Shown: positions 20,079 through 30,842 of the stretch, in pieces
Layout of the letters: the number at the start of each line of letters is the position of its first letter
How positions within the stretch are numbered: the stretch's first letter is position 1
Origin: Chlorops oryzae
Taxonomy: Eukaryota; Arthropoda; Insecta; Diptera; Chloropidae
Length of the DNA stretch: 64,000 bases
Direction: 5' to 3'
Assembly: GCA_020466095.1 (NCBI GenBank)
Contig: CM035809.1
Span: forward strand, 4,948,223-5,012,222
Translations under genes and position numbers: made by a program
The notes under the pieces: model-generated
Database searches by the model: none
What the model was told of the DNA's origin: nothing
What the model saw: the letters and a program-made list of their open reading frames with translations, nothing else

Positions 20079-22820
20079 CTAGGCGCGCATTTGGTTATCG
20101 TGTACAATTTTTCTTTCCTTGTAATAAATTTCTTCTGATTCCTTGTCGCATAATAATAAGACAACACCACCAAAAAGAAATATCGCTGCGCCCCATCCAA
20201 CACCATAAGCCCAGCCGAATTCCCAAATTGGGCGATTCGCTAAATTAAGTTCACCGGCAAAGCATACAGGATAAACTATTAACGCAGACAAGACTGCCAG
20301 CACTAAGAAACAAAAATAGAACAGAATGAGGCAAAGCGCAAAAAGAGATTGGGAACGTTCAAGGACCAAAATTTCAAAGTACATACATGATAAGAGCATT
20401 ACCAATACCGCAATCCTATAAAATCTGTATTTAAGATTATGATTTTGAGATTTCAAACCGAGTCCGGTAAGAATCGTTGCAATTACATCTGTGATCAATG
20501 TAACAATACAAAGCGCTGCTGTAGCTTTGATGTAGGCTGAAAACGAAGAATTTTTCTATTAAAAAATGGAACGCGATAAGATGGTATAGAATAGACTTAC
20601 CAACATCGCGACTTGGATAGCAACCCGGTGGATCGTGTAGATTGAATGGAATCGGTTGCATGACATCTTCTTCGATGCAATGCACAAACAATCCTTGGCG
20701 CCAGCCTGCTGCCATTAACCAATCTGTGGAAGCCAATGCCATGATCATGAGCAGAACAACAATGCAACCGCATATAAATGCAATGACCTGAAAATAAGCA
20801 AAACCTTTTGTTTACCAAATTTAAACCAGAAACCATGGAGTTTAAAATAACTGTGGTGCCAAAATTTAATAAAGGAGAGCTGACTATAACCATCAAATTT
20901 TAAATAGTAGAGTTCAGATATGTTACTATGATAATAAAAATTAAAAATTTTTTTTTAAATAATTCTTAAATTTTCTTTTAGATTAGTCTTTTTTGTGGAA
21001 ATTCCCATATATAATAGATACTTCTTGGATGTGGCGCGTTAAAGTATATGCAGTTTAGGTTTTTTAATGACCAGGGCTCGGATTTTAACTTTTATAAATT
21101 TAAAGCATACTTTATGGAGTACAAATTTTGTTCAACTCACATAAGGGAACGTGTCCAAAATACGTGACCCATTTTTTATCTTTTTACCCCCCTCCCTCCC
21201 CTGGACAAGTAGTACATTCCAGAACCCCCCCCCCCTTTTACTGTAAGGCATTATTTATCCATTTAAAATTTTTTTTTGCAAAAAAAAAATTAAATTCGTA
21301 TAAAAAATGTAATCCAAGTTAAAAGGTAATCAAAAGATAAAAGGAAAAAAAACAACCTCTTCCCAAAAACGTGGCAGAAATCCCTGGTCGTCGGAGTCAC
21401 GGGGCGCGAGGATTTAAAAAATTTGGTATACTAAATCTATTCAATTGAAAAAAATTTGGTCCCCAGGAATTTAAAAGTTAAACAAAAGCCTTCTTGCTGT
21501 TTTATAATTTTAAAAATATTTACCCCAATTCCAAGTTTATAATTCACTTTAATGATGGCATCATAGTAAATTTTTTAAATTTTTTTTTTTAAAAAATTTT
21601 TTAAAAAATAAACTAAAAAAGGAAAGTTTTGGGTTTTCTACGTATGGCCCCCCCCCCCTTTGGGTCCGGATCCCCCTTAAAACGGGTTATTTGGAACCCT
21701 TCCCTAAAGTTAAGTTAAATTAGGGTTTTTCAAAATGGGAAAAAAGGAATCTAAACTTCGCTTTGACCTGTTTAAAAAGTTCTCAAAGTTCCCAAAGTTC
21801 GAGGTCTGAATGAATACCCATATTGTTTTTAACTTTAATATGAATTTTTTTGTTAGGTGCTCTCTCTAGCCTTGTCAGAAAATGAAACAGAAATCAAAAG
21901 CTTTAATAAAAAAATACTTTAGAAAATTTCTGATTCATTTCTGAAGCGGTATTTCTATATGAAGTTTTTCATTTCTGACAGAGCTGGAGATAGCCTCTTA
22001 GTTAGAAAAGTGGTTTGAAGTTCAATTTCGCTAAAATTATTCGCAAAATGTTAGTAAGAAAAATTTTGCCCCATAAAGTGTGCTTTAAAATTTGTAAAAT
22101 TCAACTAAATACGAGCCCTGGTGATGATATAATAACAAAAACTCTACAATTCTCTCCGACTTTCTCAGAAACCAGTTTCTACTAAAATTTGGAATTTACC
22201 CCATTCGCACCAGCAAATTTAAACCTTGAAACGCTTAGTGGCGTCGATGCAAACTCCATACAAATGGCTCGAATTTCACGCACGACACTCAGCAGGACAG
22301 GACATTCACCAACTCATGAACTCCCTAGTGTAGAGGAAGCCCTCCATTAGGCCCCATTTAGACTAGGTAATTCTGATTGGAGAGTTGTCCAAATTTTTCG
22401 GCAAGTAGACGACGGGGAGTGGAATCGAGTACACTCCCCCCGTCGCCTCCTCGCCGACAAATGTTAGCAATTCTTCAATCAGAATTGCCTAGTCTAAAAC
22501 GGACTTCATTGGTCTTGCGTAATGCAGACATGAATATATTGGTAAAATGTTGTTTTCAATATCAAAGCCTGTTTCATTGAGCGTAAATATTTGACAGCGA
22601 TTTATAGTTTTTTTATAATAACGATGTCGTTGAAGACTTCACAGACGATTCTGTTTTGAACGAGCGATGTCCGAAAGGGTAAATGGCATGTGAGAAAACT
22701 ATTCAATGAGAAAGTCGACGTGAATTTCGACGCCTCTAGGTACTGTATCTTCTCGGATTTTTTTTTTACCTTGAGTGGCCTTGTGATTGTTATGGTTTCG
22801 ATAGTCGTTGTTGGCGCCAT
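20079..22820 (-). CDS. TMEM47/VAB-9-like four-pass membrane protein (claudin superfamily)
   Basis: Three exons on the minus strand: 22770-22820 (17 codons from ATG), 20601-20787 and 20079-20536. All have GT/AG signals and consistent phases, giving 231 residues. Four hydrophobic spans are visible: IAFICGCIVVLLMIMALAS, ATAALCIVTLITDVIATIL, then two overlapping the segments FALCLILFYFCFLVLAVLSA and GVGWGAAIFLFGGVVLLLC. The first extracellular loop has W..GLFVHC and PPGCY, the claudin-type W-G-L-C pattern. The end EFGWAYGVGWGAAIF..E.YY matches human TMEM47 (EFNWGYGLAWGATIF). Family members act at cell junctions of epithelia (VAB-9 in worm). Insect relatives include CG6982-type and pasiflora-type proteins; I cannot decide which this is. 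First intron is about 2 kb with MITEs. Confidence 0.88.
21071..22121. mobile_element. 1.05-kb inverted-repeat element in intron 1 of the TMEM47-like gene
   Basis: The ends CCAGGGCTCGGATTTTAAC and CGAGCCCTGG are inverted repeats, with similarity reaching about 50 bp (..AAAGCATACTTTATGG / CCATAAAGTGTGCTTT..). The CAGGG terminus suggests hAT, but flanking TGATGA-like sequences are not an exact 8-bp duplication. Unusual C homopolymers occur near 21221 and 21650. Confidence 0.55.
22353..22499. mobile_element. 150-bp inverted-repeat MITE
   Basis: The arms TTTAGACTAGGTAATTCTGA and TCAGAATTGCCTAGTCTAAA are inverted, with an inner second pair (GACGACGGGGAGTG.. / CACTCCCCCCGTCG). The interior is GC-richer than its surroundings. 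It lies in intron 1 of the TMEM47-like gene. Confidence 0.6.
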
Positions 22821-23370
22821 TTTCGTTGGTGATGGTGCTCGGGAGCTAATAAAAATGAAAAGAATTAGTTATAAACCAAAGATTTTACATCAAAAATCAT
22901 CTTTTTGGTCATACATACCGATTTAAATGTTACAACTGTTGCTTGCTATTTGAGTTTTAATGTTTGCTTGTTTTGATTTAAGCAGTTTTTGTAAATGCGT
23001 TTTTTGTGTTGTTTGATTTGATGCTTAATTATTGTTAGTCTTCAATATGGAATACATTGAATCACTCTTTTGCTTATAATCGATTTTAGTTCGAAGTTTT
23101 TTCGTTTTTTGCGCTTTTTGTTTAGTTTAAATGCAATCATGAACACGTTCTTTTAACTTTGGGGAATAAAAAAACAAAATATGATCAAAATAAAATGGTT
23201 AGTGATATATTTAAAACTTATTGCACATGCGTTTGAACGGCCGTTAAAGCTATTTGAAAAAAGAAAAAAATATACATATAACTGCAAATTGTTTGATGCT
23301 ACCTACTAAAGTAACGATTAATTAACCCATAAAAAGCTGGAATAATTATTTGCATTGGGTCCAAAAATAT

Positions 23371-23425
23371 ACACAGTGTACTATCTCTTAAGCGGACACC
23401 TACGGGACCAAGAATATGTCCGCTT
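23371..23425. mobile_element. Pogo/Tigger-like terminus remnant
   Basis: CAGTGTACTATCTCTTAAGC then GGACACCTACGGGACC, followed by the inverted TGTCCGCTTAAGAGG. The same terminal motif ends the elements at 46384 and 49362. TA precedes CAGTG. Confidence 0.5.
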
Positions 23426-23469
23426 AAGAGGAAACTGTTTGAGAAAAAAATTTACATTTTCCAGTATAA

Positions 23470-24308
23470 ACAAGTAAGGGTGTTATAGTCAGGCGAGCCT
23501 GACAATAGAATACCCGACACAGACTCACATGTTAAAATAATTTTTAATATCAAGAGGTGTTTAAGACCATAAGGGGCCCCATATACCGACTTTTGATAGA
23601 TTTCTTTATGAAAACTGCCCCTTTGCCACGCCCACTTTTCCAATTTTTGTTGAACTATAATCGGAGGCTTAAATATACACTCAAATTTTAAGTTTCATTA
23701 AAATATTTCGAAAAATTCCGATTTTAAGGCAGTTTTGGGATTTTTGTGACAGACCCTACTACTGTAGGTTCCCTTAAAAATGGACCGATCAAGGAAATTT
23801 TTTGGAAGGATGTTTAAGGCTACAAAGGAAGCATAAGTGCCAAATTTCGTTCAAGTCCCATTTGAATTTCAGGTGTAGGAGACAATTTTCGAAAACCGCC
23901 CTTCTGCCACGCCCACTTTTCTATTTTTTTGAATTCATAGTAATTGCCTTTAAACATGTTCAAATATCAACTTTCATCTTTCAACTTTAAGAGCAGTTTT
24001 TGTGATTTTCGTAACAGACCCTAGTACTGGAGGTACCCCTAAAAATGGTCCGATCGGGTCCATTCTCGAACTTGTCTTACTCATGTCCCCGTGAGCACGC
24101 ATACCAAATTTTGTCGAGATAACTCAACTCCTTCGATAAGATAACTGTATACAGACAGACGGACAGACGGACATGTCTAAATCGTATCTCCTGGCGACGC
24201 TGATCATTTCTATATATATTTTGTATGGTCTATCTCGACTGGTTCTGGGTGTTACACACAACCCAACAAACGCAATATACCCTCGACACAGAGTGTGTCG
24301 GGTATAAA
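23470..24308 (+). mobile_element. DINE-1/mini-me-like interspersed repeat, copy B
   Basis: This homologue of 9430-10425 lacks the P-like insertion, so it supplies the empty site CTGGTTCTGGGTGTTACAC. It includes ACAGACAGACGGACAGACGG, a TATATATA stretch and the terminal hairpin TATACCCTCGACACA..TGTGTCGGGTATA. Short opposite-strand open frames inside it are not genes. Confidence 0.6.
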
Positions 24309-24640
24309 AATGTATAAATTTCTCTTTTAATTGTACTGTCATTAAAGTATATGGACATTTCCACGCAAAGCGATCCCAAAAGTCACATCCACCACGCCTA
24401 TCCTAAGCAGAAAATATGCAGTTCCTTTATCCAATTGTAGTTAAGAGTTTACAAAATTTGACAACCTTGAGAATCACATCTTTTTTTTTTTAGTTATAAT
24501 GAGCTAAAATCATATGGAATTATCCATGCGATAAAAGAAACATAGATATTTGAAAGATAATAATTGCTTAAGCTTGCATAGTACATTTCTGTTTGTACGT
24601 AAACCCTTATACATAGATAGTATTAAGAGCAATGATTCAG

Positions 24641-24842
24641 AGACTTGCGTCTTGTTGATGCTAGACGATCAACAGACGAATATAAATATTTTAGCATCAA
24701 CGAAAACAGCTTATACAATAAGATAAGGAACAAAAGCATTAAATGCCTTACACCCACGGACACGGCAACGTATCACGAATTGCGTGCGGAAGCAAAAATA
24801 AACGAGAATTTGATGACTAGAAATGTCGCAATGTTTCGCTAA
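24641..24842 (+). CDS. Unidentified exon-like open frame
   Basis: An AG at 24639-24640 (GATTCAG) precedes an open frame encoding LVDARRSTDEYKYFSINENS.. to ..LMTRNVAMFR and a stop at 24840-24842. Composition is coding-like (less homopolymeric than the flanks), but there is no ATG in frame and no family is recognised. It could be a terminal exon of an unseen gene or chance. Confidence 0.25.
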
Positions 24843-25108
24843 TTAGCCTTAATAGAAAAAAAGAAGCGATATACAAAATCTCGTTCACTCAACAGAATTT
24901 CACTCTGAATGCGTATATTTTCGCATATTTTCGTAGACAAATAGTTTTAAATGAAGATAATTAAAGGCTATTTATAGCAAGATTTATGAACTGACGGACA
25001 AATTGTGAATGAATGGAGGCATTTGGTAGCTAATAAAAGAACTTTTGCATGCAAAAAGCACAAATTATAAAAATAAAAAAAAAATAGGGAAATGGTTTCG
25101 AACGAAAT

Positions 25109-25359
25109 TCAAATATCATCCTTCTTCGTTCCTGCGTACCTTTCCTTGAAATAATCCAACGTAACAGACTCAGAATCGAATTCCGAATAGTCGGGCAAGG
25201 AATCACTATTAATCAATACATATACATCATTAGATTATGCACTAAATATGCATTTGCAGCTAAATAAATATTCATATACCTATCAATATCGCTAAAGCCA
25301 CTTAAATAGTTAGCATTCGAATTCTTGCTTTTGTTTTCCATGGTTCGTTGTTGTTTCAT
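25109..25359 (-). CDS. Two-exon gene for a 58-residue acidic protein, unidentified
   Basis: Minus-strand exons are 25280-25359 (ATG at 25359; a second in-frame ATG at 25341) and 25109-25205 (stop 25109-25111), joined across a 74-nt intron with GTATAT donor and TTAATAG acceptor. Together they give 177 nt, 58 codons plus stop. The protein reads MKQQRTMENKSKNSNANYLS, then GFSDIDSDSLPDYSEFDSES, then VTLDYFKERYAGTKKDDI. There is no signal peptide or membrane segment. The Asp/Ser-rich middle followed by a short basic end suggests a soluble, possibly phosphorylated protein. The precise phase match and clean coding composition argue for a real gene. I do not recognise the family. Confidence 0.6.
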
Positions 25360-26431
25360 TTTCGTTAAGTTTTTCGCTGTTTTCGATCTTCAATCAATTA
25401 ACCATCAGCGTCACATCTAATCCCTAATGAAAGTGAATAAATCTTTAGCATTGTTTCCTTACAATCGAAAGCAAACAAATATGTTTTCCAATCCAGAATT
25501 TCTGGATCGCGATCAAAAATCGTAGCAAAATGGCGTTCTATTGGCGTTGCGTTCTATTTACTATTTTTGACGTGCTTTTTGCTTTTCACCTTCACGACTT
25601 TTCATACATTTTTATGAGTTTATTTTGAGTTAAATTGAAATGCAAGACTTAAAACTTTACCGCTGGAAGATATTGTTTCCGTAGTTTTTAACATAAAATT
25701 CAAATAAAAATAAATAAATCCATAACTATTTGCGAGATTTTCACTTTTTATAAATACAATAATGCTTCTTCTTCTCGTTTTCTGGTTGTCATTTATTAAA
25801 ACTAGGGATGGGTCAATTCGATTTTCGAAGCTACGCAATTCGAATGCAAATCGAACATTTGCGCCGATATCTTTGCGTTTACACGGCAGAAATTTTTAGA
25901 ACAAAAACGGGGTTGGAACTTTATTGCAATTCCAGTAGATCTACTGTGCTTTTTTTTTTTAAATATTTGACTACTAATGTTACATTTTATTAGCACCGCA
26001 ATGGTGTTTGTAACATAGCGCCTTGACGTGCAATAATCATTGCTAGCAATCTGCCATTGCCAACTTTTAGATTGGCAATGAGCTGTTATTTTGCTATTTG
26101 ACAACCGAATTTCATTTCTATAAAATTTTCAAAGTGCTCACATCGTTAGATATGTAAGCTATGGCCTCAGTTCGGCTAATGAATGAAAAGCTCCGTATTA
26201 AAAAACCGCTTCTGAAAATTCCTGACGGAAATTTCACGCGGCATTTCTGACGGCTGGCCGCAGTTCAGTAAAAAAGTATCATAAAATTTGAGTGCTTTTT
26301 TGTCTAAAAATGTACATCGAAGCCCAGGCATTCCTAGGTGAAATAATTGAAGTTAAATTGTTTCTCGCAGTAAAGAAACAGTTGATGTCAAAATAGTTTG
26401 AAAGTGATTTTATAATACCTACAAATAAAAA

Positions 26432-26596
26432 CTGAATTACAATAAGGCAGTGGCAGTAACAGTTTCGAAATTTTAGAGAACACTGTTTGATATGAAACAA
26501 TTTCCAATACGTATTGTAATTTGTTTCATATCAAACAGTGTTCTCAAAAATTTTGAAAAATGTCAGTGTCGCTTCCCCTGCCTTATTGTAATTCAG
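26432..26596. mobile_element. 165-bp palindromic MITE nested in the element above
   Basis: The arms begin CTGAATTACAATAAGGCAG and end CTGCCTTATTGTAATTCAG. The innermost part is a perfect pair GAGAACACTGTTTGATATGA / its complement. The other copy reads straight through this site. No clean target duplication is visible. Confidence 0.7.
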
Positions 26597-26690
26597 CCTT
26601 AAGTTTCCATTTCGAAATTAAGACTCAAATTGAAATTCAAATCAGCTGTTTATGCCGTCAGGGCTGTTTAGAATATTTTTATGGTACCTT

Positions 26691-26894
26691 CAGCCCTATT
26701 CTGAATATTCCCGGGGAATTTACTTTTTTCGATACCAAAATTCTCCTTTTTTAAATAGATAGGGTAAGGAAAATTATGGGTATGGGTCAAATACCCACTC
26801 CCCATCAAATTTCTTCCCCATAATATTAAAAAAGAACAAGTTACTCTCGAGAAAAGTAAATTCGTTGCCCGGGAATATTCAGAATCGGGGTGCT
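26691..26894. mobile_element. CCCGGG-family MITE, copy 3 (nested)
   Basis: The termini are CAGCCCTATTCTGAATATTC then CCGGGG, and CCCGGGAATATTCAGAATC then GGGGTG. The core is shared with 13821-14022. The homologous site at about 50535-50550 is unoccupied. Confidence 0.7.
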
Positions 26895-27085
26895 TGTTTC
26901 CTTGGCGAAATAGCTAGGAGTTTCCGCGGATGTTTCTTAGTGAACTGAGGCGAAGCCTGTATCACAAAATTGATATATTTTTTATATAATTAATTTATTT
27001 ATTTTATCAATTGATATATATTTTATTTTTTTCCATGTAAATTCTGTGAAACATTAAGACAATTTTGCGTTAAAATATTGAAGTA

Positions 27086-28950
27086 CTACTTATTTACTTT
27101 TATGCTTAAATACATTTTGCCTTGAATAGTCTGTTTGACTGGATTGATCTTCTTGAGTATCTGTGTCATTGTTTCAACCAAACGATCACTGGACACACCA
27201 GTCTTCTTATTTTTGAACTTGGTCAATAACTCAGTTGCTGTCATAGGCTTACGCATCAAATAACGACGCACAGCCTCCTCTGTGATGCCATAGTCACTGA
27301 AAGATAAAAAAAAGAATATTAGAATTTTATAATAACCATTTAATTTAACTTTAAACGAACTCTTTATTATTTGAATTGACGACACCGGCAAATGTTGAAG
27401 GTAGCGTTGGTGTCATTTCAGTTTTCTGACGTTTTGCTGGTGTGCTGCCGGGACTATTGCTATTTTCTGAAGCAGTAAGGTCACTCGGCATGTTATTTCC
27501 TTTGCGTTTCATTGGATCGACATTTGAGATTGTTGGTGTGGCCGAACGCGACTTATTATTTGAGCTATTGGGTTTGTTGTCCTTCGGTTTCTTCTTGCTA
27601 TCATTTTCAGAATCGGTACTATCAGAACTAAAATCACTCGACGAATCTGCAGGCGTTAAGGCGATAAAATCGAGTCATATAAAATAATGTTCATTTTTTT
27701 TTTTCAAACCTTTTTTCTCATCTTTCGCTTTAGCTTTACTCTTCTTCTTGTCCTTTGCATTTTCGTCCTTTTTATCTTTCTTCTTTTTACCATCCTCCTC
27801 ATTCTCGGAATCATCTTCACGTTTTTCTTCCTCCTCGTCTTCATCGGAAGTTAAAAGTTTGCGCAATGCATCCTCTTCGGCAACAGATTTCATATCCTTA
27901 TCCAATTTCGCCTCCGGATCGGGTTCACTAAAACGAGGAAATTTTTTTAATAGTATTTCATTACAGATATTCGGGTTAATATACTCTTCACTCGATTCCG
28001 TATCGTAGTCCATTTCTCGACCCTCTTCATCCCCATCGTCAGACTCTTCGAAGGCTTCGTCGTCAACATCTTTCTTTTTCTTCTTTTTCTCCGTTCCCTT
28101 TTTGGCCTTTTTCGATTTAGCTCCTTCATTATCACTATCTTCTTTCTTCTTCTTCTTCTCTTCATCATCATCATCGGAATCCGATTCATCTTCAGAATCA
28201 ATCCATTCATCCATTTCACTAATTTTCAGCTCCTTGCTTTTTTTACCACCCCCCTTGACTTTAACCTCTTCGGGATCGGCCTCCTCACCATCATCGTCGC
28301 CTTTTAGACGTTTTCGCAACATGAGCGAGAAATAGTTCATAACCTTCTTGCGACGCCCAAACTCTTGTTCCGCCTCTTCCGCCGACAGCGATTTATAACG
28401 TTGAATGGGTTGAAAGTTATACCATTCATTAAGCGGATATGCCTCAATTGCACCATCCGGGGCATGAGTGAATACATAGAAGGCTGCATTTTCACTAACT
28501 CCCCCCTCACGGATACCTTTAAATTTCTTTCCGTTCTTGCCACCAACCTTCAAAATCCACGGTTGCGCTTCTGGACGATAGCGTTTTGCAATTATACCGA
28601 ACTTCTTGCGCCTCACCTCTTCACGTAGATCGCGATTGTACTCCGAGCCAGCTCCGAACTTTGGCATATCATCATCAAGTCCACGGAACTCTTTCAAATT
28701 ATTCTCCCGTTCCATTTTCACCGAACGCCATTGTGCAAAGTCGACATTTAAAGTTGCGTTGAAGCGCATAACGTGATTTTTCTTCCGAAGATTCTTCGGC
28801 GCACGTATTTTGAACTCTTGAACATTTGTAACCGGTTTGACAGTGGGCGCTGGTGAAGCAGTTGTCGGCTGATTAACGTTAATCATTTAAAACGAGTGTA
28901 AAATGAAGAAAATTAAATTTACTTACCGTGGTCTTGAGAGCAGTTGCCAT
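27086..28950 (-). CDS. TfIIFalpha: TFIIF alpha subunit (RAP74)
   Basis: Large subunit of general factor TFIIF, which binds RNA polymerase II and helps recruit and stabilise it at promoters. Minus-strand exons: 28927-28950, 27985-28868, 27710-27927, 27361-27646 and 27086-27296. They total 1623 nt, 540 residues, close to the usual 517-577. The first exon encodes MATALKTT. The N-terminal RAP74 dimerisation fold (about residues 20-190) contains VMRFNATLNVDFAQWRSVKM and GGVSENAAFYVFTHAPDGA. A highly charged Lys/Asp/Glu/Ser linker follows. The C-terminal winged helix (..YGITEEAVRRYLMRKPMTA.. to MYLSIKVNK) binds the CTD phosphatase in other species. The second intron (27928-27984) is only 57 nt, a multiple of three and without an in-frame stop. 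The 27297-27360 intron uses a weak GTTCGT donor, fixed by phase. Confidence 0.93.
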
Positions 28951-29080
28951 TTGTGACAGGCAAGTATGAAAGTATGTATGACAATCGCTGTCAAAATTCT
29001 ATCTACCAAACGTCATGGTGAAGCTGAAAACGAAAACAGCTGACTGTCAAAAACAAGTCGAAGAATTTGTGAATCTCTAA

Positions 29081-29540
29081 GTCGGCTTCTACATTGAACG
29101 ATTATCGACGCGATTTTCACAACGATTTTTTCAAATTCCCTTTTGAAATTGTCTTCTGTCGGTGTTCGCTTCTACACTACACGATTTGCAAGCAACCGAT
29201 TTATACTTTGTTGTGTTTTTCTTATGACATTCGTTTATTGGATTTATGCGAATTAAGTAAGTAAGTAATAAAATAAGTGGTTGTGACGCATTTTAAAATA
29301 TATAAATTAAATTAGAATGGATTCAGACACTTCATAAAAAATTATTCGAACAATTCTTTGAAACTGTTTTCCGTTCTACGAACGGTGGGAAAGGCAACTG
29401 TCAAAAATCGGCATGGAAATCGACGACATGGCTAGTACAAACGATTTTGACCGCTTCACTTTCCTCTCTCCTCCCTTGCCTACAAACGCAAAAATCGGTG
29501 AGTGCTGTTGGCCGACAATCGTCCAATGTAAAAGTAGACT
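29081..29540. mobile_element. Inverted-repeat element between TfIIFalpha and Bap170
   Basis: GTCGGCTTCTACATTGAACG near 29081 pairs with the complement of the right end (..CCAATGTAAAAGTAGAC, 29523-29540) over about 35 bp with mismatches. No target duplication resolved. It lies 131 bp upstream of the TfIIFalpha ATG. Confidence 0.45.
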
Positions 29541-29558
29541 AAACATGGTCATAGAAAT

Positions 29559-29725
29559 ACGCTATTTACACGTTGAGACATTTCGATGATGATAATGAAA
29601 CACACTTTTTGTGGGCTAGGGACGCACGGGGATGTGGTATGGGAGCGCTTTTCTCTCTTCCCCCTTCCTCCCTTGCCATCGAACATTTGTTTCATTATCG
29701 AAATGTCTTAACGTGTAAATAGCGT
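29559..29725. mobile_element. 167-bp MITE between TfIIFalpha and Bap170
   Basis: ACGCTATTTACACGTT at 29559 and AACGTGTAAATAGCGT at 29710-29725 are perfect inverted repeats. Homology continues through GAGACATTTCGAT.. / ..ATCGAAATGTCTT. Between them are a GC-rich centre and CT-rich tracts. Confidence 0.65.
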
Positions 29726-30408
29726 AAAAGATATTTTGACCCTTTTTGGGTAAAATTGAAGCTGGAAACGCCAAAGTGGATACGCTTTTTCATTTTAGAA
29801 TAAATTAGAGCATCTGTGACCCTCCCAAATCAGTATTCAATTCTGAATTTAAATTAAACGATTTTGTTAGTGACATGCAAATGCTTCTAAGCGCATAGCT
29901 TTTATCGATACTGAGCCGAGTACTCAGCAGATTCTTTCAAAATATATAAAAAAAAAAGTAAGGGAGAAAAAAACTTTTATTGCCCTTGAATTGTTCAATG
30001 AAGAAATAGTACAGCTGGTACAGTTTATTCCTGATAGAAAAATACCAAATACCCCTAACATAATAGGGGTCTTCCCTTAAACGTGTATTTGCGTCGAAAA
30101 CTTCGAAAAATCGTAAATCAAGAAGGCTTAGAAATTAATGAACGAAATTTTGTATGAAAAATTGTACACTTTTACGATTTTTCAATCTTTTCACTTTTAT
30201 GCGAATACCCTAAATATATTTAAGAGCTCCACGTTATATTTGTAGCTGGTAGTTAGATAGCCACGAAATTTTACTAATTACTCGTTTAATTCGGCACCAT
30301 CTGATCTCCATGGCTGCCATTCTCGGAAATTGATTTTTAGTACTATGTGGAGTTTTTTTTAAATATTAAAAAGAAATCTTAAAAGAAATTCTACAGTTGA
30401 TAATAGTA

Positions 30409-30652
30409 CACCTAAGTCTGTTTTTACACGGTCTTTTTTTACACGGTTTTGATATAACACGGTTTGAAAATTGAATATTTTTAATTTTTTTACACGATTT
30501 TATTCCATTTAGCACGATTTGAAATTTTATGTACTTGAATTTTTTTTGTCAAATTTAATTTTTATGAAGTATGATCAATGTCTTTTTTTACACGGTTTTT
30601 TTTACACGGCTTCTTCTGGAACCAATCTACCGTGTAAAAACAGACTTAGGTG
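30409..30652. mobile_element. 244-bp TA-flanked MITE built of ACACGG motifs, upstream of Bap170
   Basis: 24-bp perfect terminal inverted repeats start CACCTAAGTCTGTTTTTACA, with TA on each side (30407-30408, 30653-30654), as in Tc1/mariner-type elements. TTTTACACGG-like motifs recur at least five times inside, mainly clustered near both ends. Its right end lies 190 bp before the Bap170 ATG, so it may contribute to the promoter or 5' UTR. Confidence 0.75.
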
Positions 30653-30842
30653 TATAAAAATTCTCAAAAACTCAACAACAACAAAAATTCGATTATACAT
30701 TAAGAAAAAAAAATCCCCTAAAAAATCTAACTGTTGCCTGATTATTACAACACGACAACAATGCCCAAAGCATACGCCGCCTGGTTGTTGTTGCCTTTGT
30801 ACAGTGTTGGTCGTACTGTCACAGTTGTCAAACTTGATCAAA

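Larger units (their letters stand above)
26158..26958. mobile_element. GGCTTCGCCTCAGTTC-type element carrying two nested insertions
   Basis: The ends GCTATGGCCTCAGTTCGGCTA and GAACTGAGGCGAAGCC are imperfect inverted repeats. The uninterrupted relative lies at 50206-50611 (406 bp). Two extra blocks here are absent from that copy: 26432-26596 and 26691-26894. Confidence 0.65.

Noticed and set aside
24124..24342. Minus-strand frame with Cys-rich end
   Set aside because: Lies in the DINE-1-like repeat copy B, including its microsatellite.
25803..25830. hAT-like terminus TAGGGATGGGTCAATTCG
   Set aside because: No matching inverted end or 8-bp duplication was found in the next kilobase.
27748..28335. 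Plus-strand Ser/Phe-rich frames opposite TfIIFalpha
   Set aside because: Complement of the Lys/Glu/Asp-rich linker; no independent evidence.
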